NCBI GenBank assembly: GCA_028683635.1
Contig: JAQUHL010000098.1
Span: 1-7,165 of the forward strand
Direction: 5' to 3'
DNA: 7,165 nt
Source of the DNA: Candidatus Cloacimonadota bacterium
GTDB taxonomy: Bacteria > Cloacimonadota > Cloacimonadia > Cloacimonadales > Cloacimonadaceae
Shown: positions 5,832 through 7,165 of the stretch, piece after piece
Position numbering within the stretch: position 1 is the stretch's first letter
Layout of the letters: every line of letters starts with the position of its first letter
Program-made: the position numbers and the translations under genes
Notes under the pieces: model-generated
The model's input: the letters and a program-made list of their open reading frames with translations, nothing else
Database searches by the model: none
What the model was told of the DNA's origin: nothing

Positions 5832-6557
5832 CTAACTGGGATTGAAGATAAAAGTTATCTCATATGTTTCATCCGGGTGGAAACGTGTCCTCACCCGCCA
5901 CTGTATCAAGGCTTCTTTGGTCGGTTCCAAATAGCTCAAGTTACTTACTTCTTTGGCTACGATCGATTCGGCGAGCACTCTCCCATCGTGTGCAAGTCTG
6001 AAGGTAAGTGTTATCCGGGCATATTCAAAATTACTGATTTTGGGAGCCACCCGGTAATTCTCATCGAAGAATATCCCGGAACTGGTAGAAACCTGATAGT
6101 TCCCACTTCCGCTTCCAGAGGCAGCAGGCCTGCCCTTGGGAATGCTGAAACGCGGACCCAGGTTACGGGGGGATATGGGAGCGGCACTCCCGGGTTGAGC
6201 TTCAGAATTGCTCAGTTTGGGAGGCTGGATGAAATCTGATACCTCGGCTTCCTTTTTTGTTTCATACAGCCCTGGATCATCCTGATCGAGTGTATCGACA
6301 AAGGATTGAACTGAGTTCTCTTCCTCGTCTGTATTAGTCCTCAATCTCTCTGTTCGGGGAGTAACAATCCGTTCTTCCAAGGTTTCCGGCTGTTCCCATT
6401 CAAAACTGTGCCAGGTAAGTTTATGTTCTGGTTTGAGATAGATAACTGAGAGGATTAGAATCAACCCAATATGGACAAGGGCACTCAGGGTGTATGGTGA
6501 TTCCCAGTTAATGGGTATCCTTTTCAGGATTTCTCTGCTAACGCTTCGAAATTGCAT
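5832..6557 (-). CDS. Divergent TonB-like energy-transducing protein
   Basis: This is probably the TonB partner of the ExbB/ExbD proteins encoded just upstream, carrying the proton-motive force across the periplasm to outer-membrane receptors. Numbered from the ATG at 6557 (241 residues), it has a basic cytoplasmic tail of about 20 residues and a single membrane helix about 22-41. That helix contains S25-x3-H29, the spacing of the functional Ser and His of the TonB anchor. A long acidic, low-complexity periplasmic spacer follows, with a Gly/Ser stretch (GSGSG at 148-152). A C-terminal domain of about 80 residues (ITLTFRLAHDGRVL, then EALIQWRVRTRF) resembles TonB_C. The canonical YP motif and the proline-rich spacer are missing, so a TolA-like or specialised role remains possible. 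Start is uncertain: a GTG at 6587 would add ten residues, with GGGGAA only 2 nt away. The ATG is preferred for its codon and for the shorter overlap (20 nt) with exbD. Confidence 0.82.
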   Translation of the reverse strand: MQFRSVSREILKRIPINWESPYTLSALVHIGLILILSVIYLKPEHKLTWHSFEWEQPETLEERIVTPRTERLRTNTDEEENSVQSFVDTLDQDDPGLYETKKEAEVSDFIQPPKLSNSEAQPGSAAPISPRNLGPRFSIPKGRPAASGSGSGNYQVSTSSGIFFDENYRVAPKISNFEYARITLTFRLAHDGRVLAESIVAKEVSNLSYLEPTKEALIQWRVRTRFHPDETYEITFIFNPS

Positions 6558-6942
6558 CAGTAGCAACGAATATCTTTTCAAATCCACTTCCCCGGATGAT
6601 GTCCATTATTGTGATAATGGTTTGCAAGGGAATATCTTTATCTGCAGAAAGCCTTACCACCTGCTCTGGGGAGGAATACTCCCTCTTGAGCTCTTGTTCC
6701 AGTTCCGACATGGATATCTTCTTGCCCAGGATCACAATATTGTCGTTGTCCTGATAGACAATGTGAACAATCTGGTGCGTCTGTCGAACAGCCGAGTTTG
6801 AGCCTGGTAACCTGATGGGCAATCCTGTCTGAGAGGCAAAATTCGAGGCGATCAGCAAAAAAATAATGAGCAGGAAGATCACATCCGTCATGGATATCAG
6901 GATGGTTGTGCTCATTCTTTTCTTGGAGATTTGCAGTTTCAT
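6538..6942 (-). CDS. exbD: ExbD/TolR-family biopolymer transport protein
   Basis: This is a small inner-membrane subunit of the proton-driven ExbB-ExbD motor, 134 residues, normal for the family. A short basic cytoplasmic tail (KKR at 7-9) leads into the single membrane helix about 15-33. The helix carries the essential aspartate D20 in the context SMTDVIFLLIIFLL, equivalent to the proton-carrying Asp of ExbD. The periplasmic domain follows (about 40-130), with VVRLSADKDIPLQTI and IRGSGFEKIFVATD typical of ExbD/TolR. The start overlaps the exbB stop as ATGA and its 3' end overlaps the tonB-like gene, so the motor and its effector are translated together. TolR is the alternative name; the TonB-like neighbour favours ExbD. 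Confidence 0.95.
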   Translation of the reverse strand: MKLQISKKRMSTTILISMTDVIFLLIIFLLIASNFASQTGLPIRLPGSNSAVRQTHQIVHIVYQDNDNIVILGKKISMSELEQELKREYSSPEQVVRLSADKDIPLQTIITIMDIIRGSGFEKIFVATDAISKR

Positions 6943-7165
6943 TGCACGCCTGATCTGATGTTTTCGATTTTGATCATATAATCAAGAGTGGCATCCTGCA
7001 AATCCTTGGCGGTATTCTCCAGGTTTTGCACCAGATCGTTATACAAAATAATGGCAAAGATGCCTACAATCAAGCCTCCAATAGTAGTAATCAGGGCTTC
7101 CCAGATACCTCCGGCGAGGATAGTAATATCAACTCCACTCTGGCTTTGCATCTGGAAATTCATAA
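6939..7165 (-). CDS. exbB: ExbB/TolQ-family motor protein (3' end only)
   Basis: Only the C-terminal 75 or so residues are in the window; the gene continues past 7165. The visible part includes LAGGIWEALITTIGGLIVGI, the signature third-helix region of MotA/TolQ/ExbB proteins. It is followed by the rest of that helix, the YND motif and a charged cytoplasmic helix. ATG codons near 7163 are internal, since the family has about 130 more residues and two more membrane helices upstream. The stop codon overlaps the exbD start (ATGA), making this the first visible gene of the operon. Choosing between ExbB and TolQ rests on the TonB-like gene downstream. Confidence 0.92.
   Translation of the reverse strand, partial: MNFQMQSQSGVDITILAGGIWEALITTIGGLIVGIFAIILYNDLVQNLENTAKDLQDATLDYMIKIENIRSGVQ

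Noticed and set aside
6939..7163. Complete small 74-residue protein starting at the ATG at 7163
   Set aside because: The sequence is the conserved third-helix end of ExbB/TolQ, and the frame stays open to the window edge, so this is a truncated view of a longer gene.

Overview
All recognisable genes lie on the minus strand, so the window reads right to left. The genes suggest a Gram-negative bacterium: it has an ExbB/ExbD/TonB-type energiser, a lipoprotein with a lipobox, and a membrane diadenylate cyclase next to folP. The folP-cdaA pairing is familiar from Bacteroidota-like and Cloacimonadota-like genomes. Base composition is moderate and even across the window, Shine-Dalgarno sites are mostly weak, and genes are tightly packed. 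My best guess is Cloacimonadota or a neighbouring phylum. This is an inference from gene order and style, not a sequence match.

Right part (7165 to 3648) is one compact six-gene operon: exbB (3' end only), exbD, a divergent tonB-like gene, folP (dihydropteroate synthase), cdaA (c-di-AMP synthase) and coaE (dephospho-CoA kinase). The joints are ATGA overlaps, a 3-nt gap, a 14-nt overlap and a 20-nt overlap, so translational coupling is likely. The operon joins energising of outer-membrane transport, folate and CoA cofactor synthesis, and a nucleotide second messenger.

Middle part (3647 to 491) starts with a 114-nt intergenic region. It carries a candidate sigma70-type promoter and four same-direction copies of a 9-mer, ARAAAYAGC. 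Below it lie two genes overlapping by 14 nt: an NMT1/THI5-like substrate-binding lipoprotein and a membrane sensor phosphatase (dCache, HAMP, SpoIIE/RsbU-type PP2C). No ABC permease or ATPase is adjacent in the visible sequence. The pair therefore looks like a two-gene sensory unit, in which a binding lipoprotein could feed a transmembrane phosphatase that acts on an anti-anti-sigma partner encoded elsewhere. This is the most interesting part of the window.

Left part (490 to 1) holds a short leader followed by the first 145 codons of a fold-type III PLP-dependent decarboxylase resembling ornithine decarboxylase. The leader contains a hairpin that would occlude the Shine-Dalgarno site, a 12-codon overlapping small reading frame, and a perfect 10-nt copy of a common 16S rRNA 3' tail. 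No mobile elements, tRNA or rRNA genes, CRISPR arrays or convincing terminators were seen, and no gene-free stretch exceeds 300 nt.
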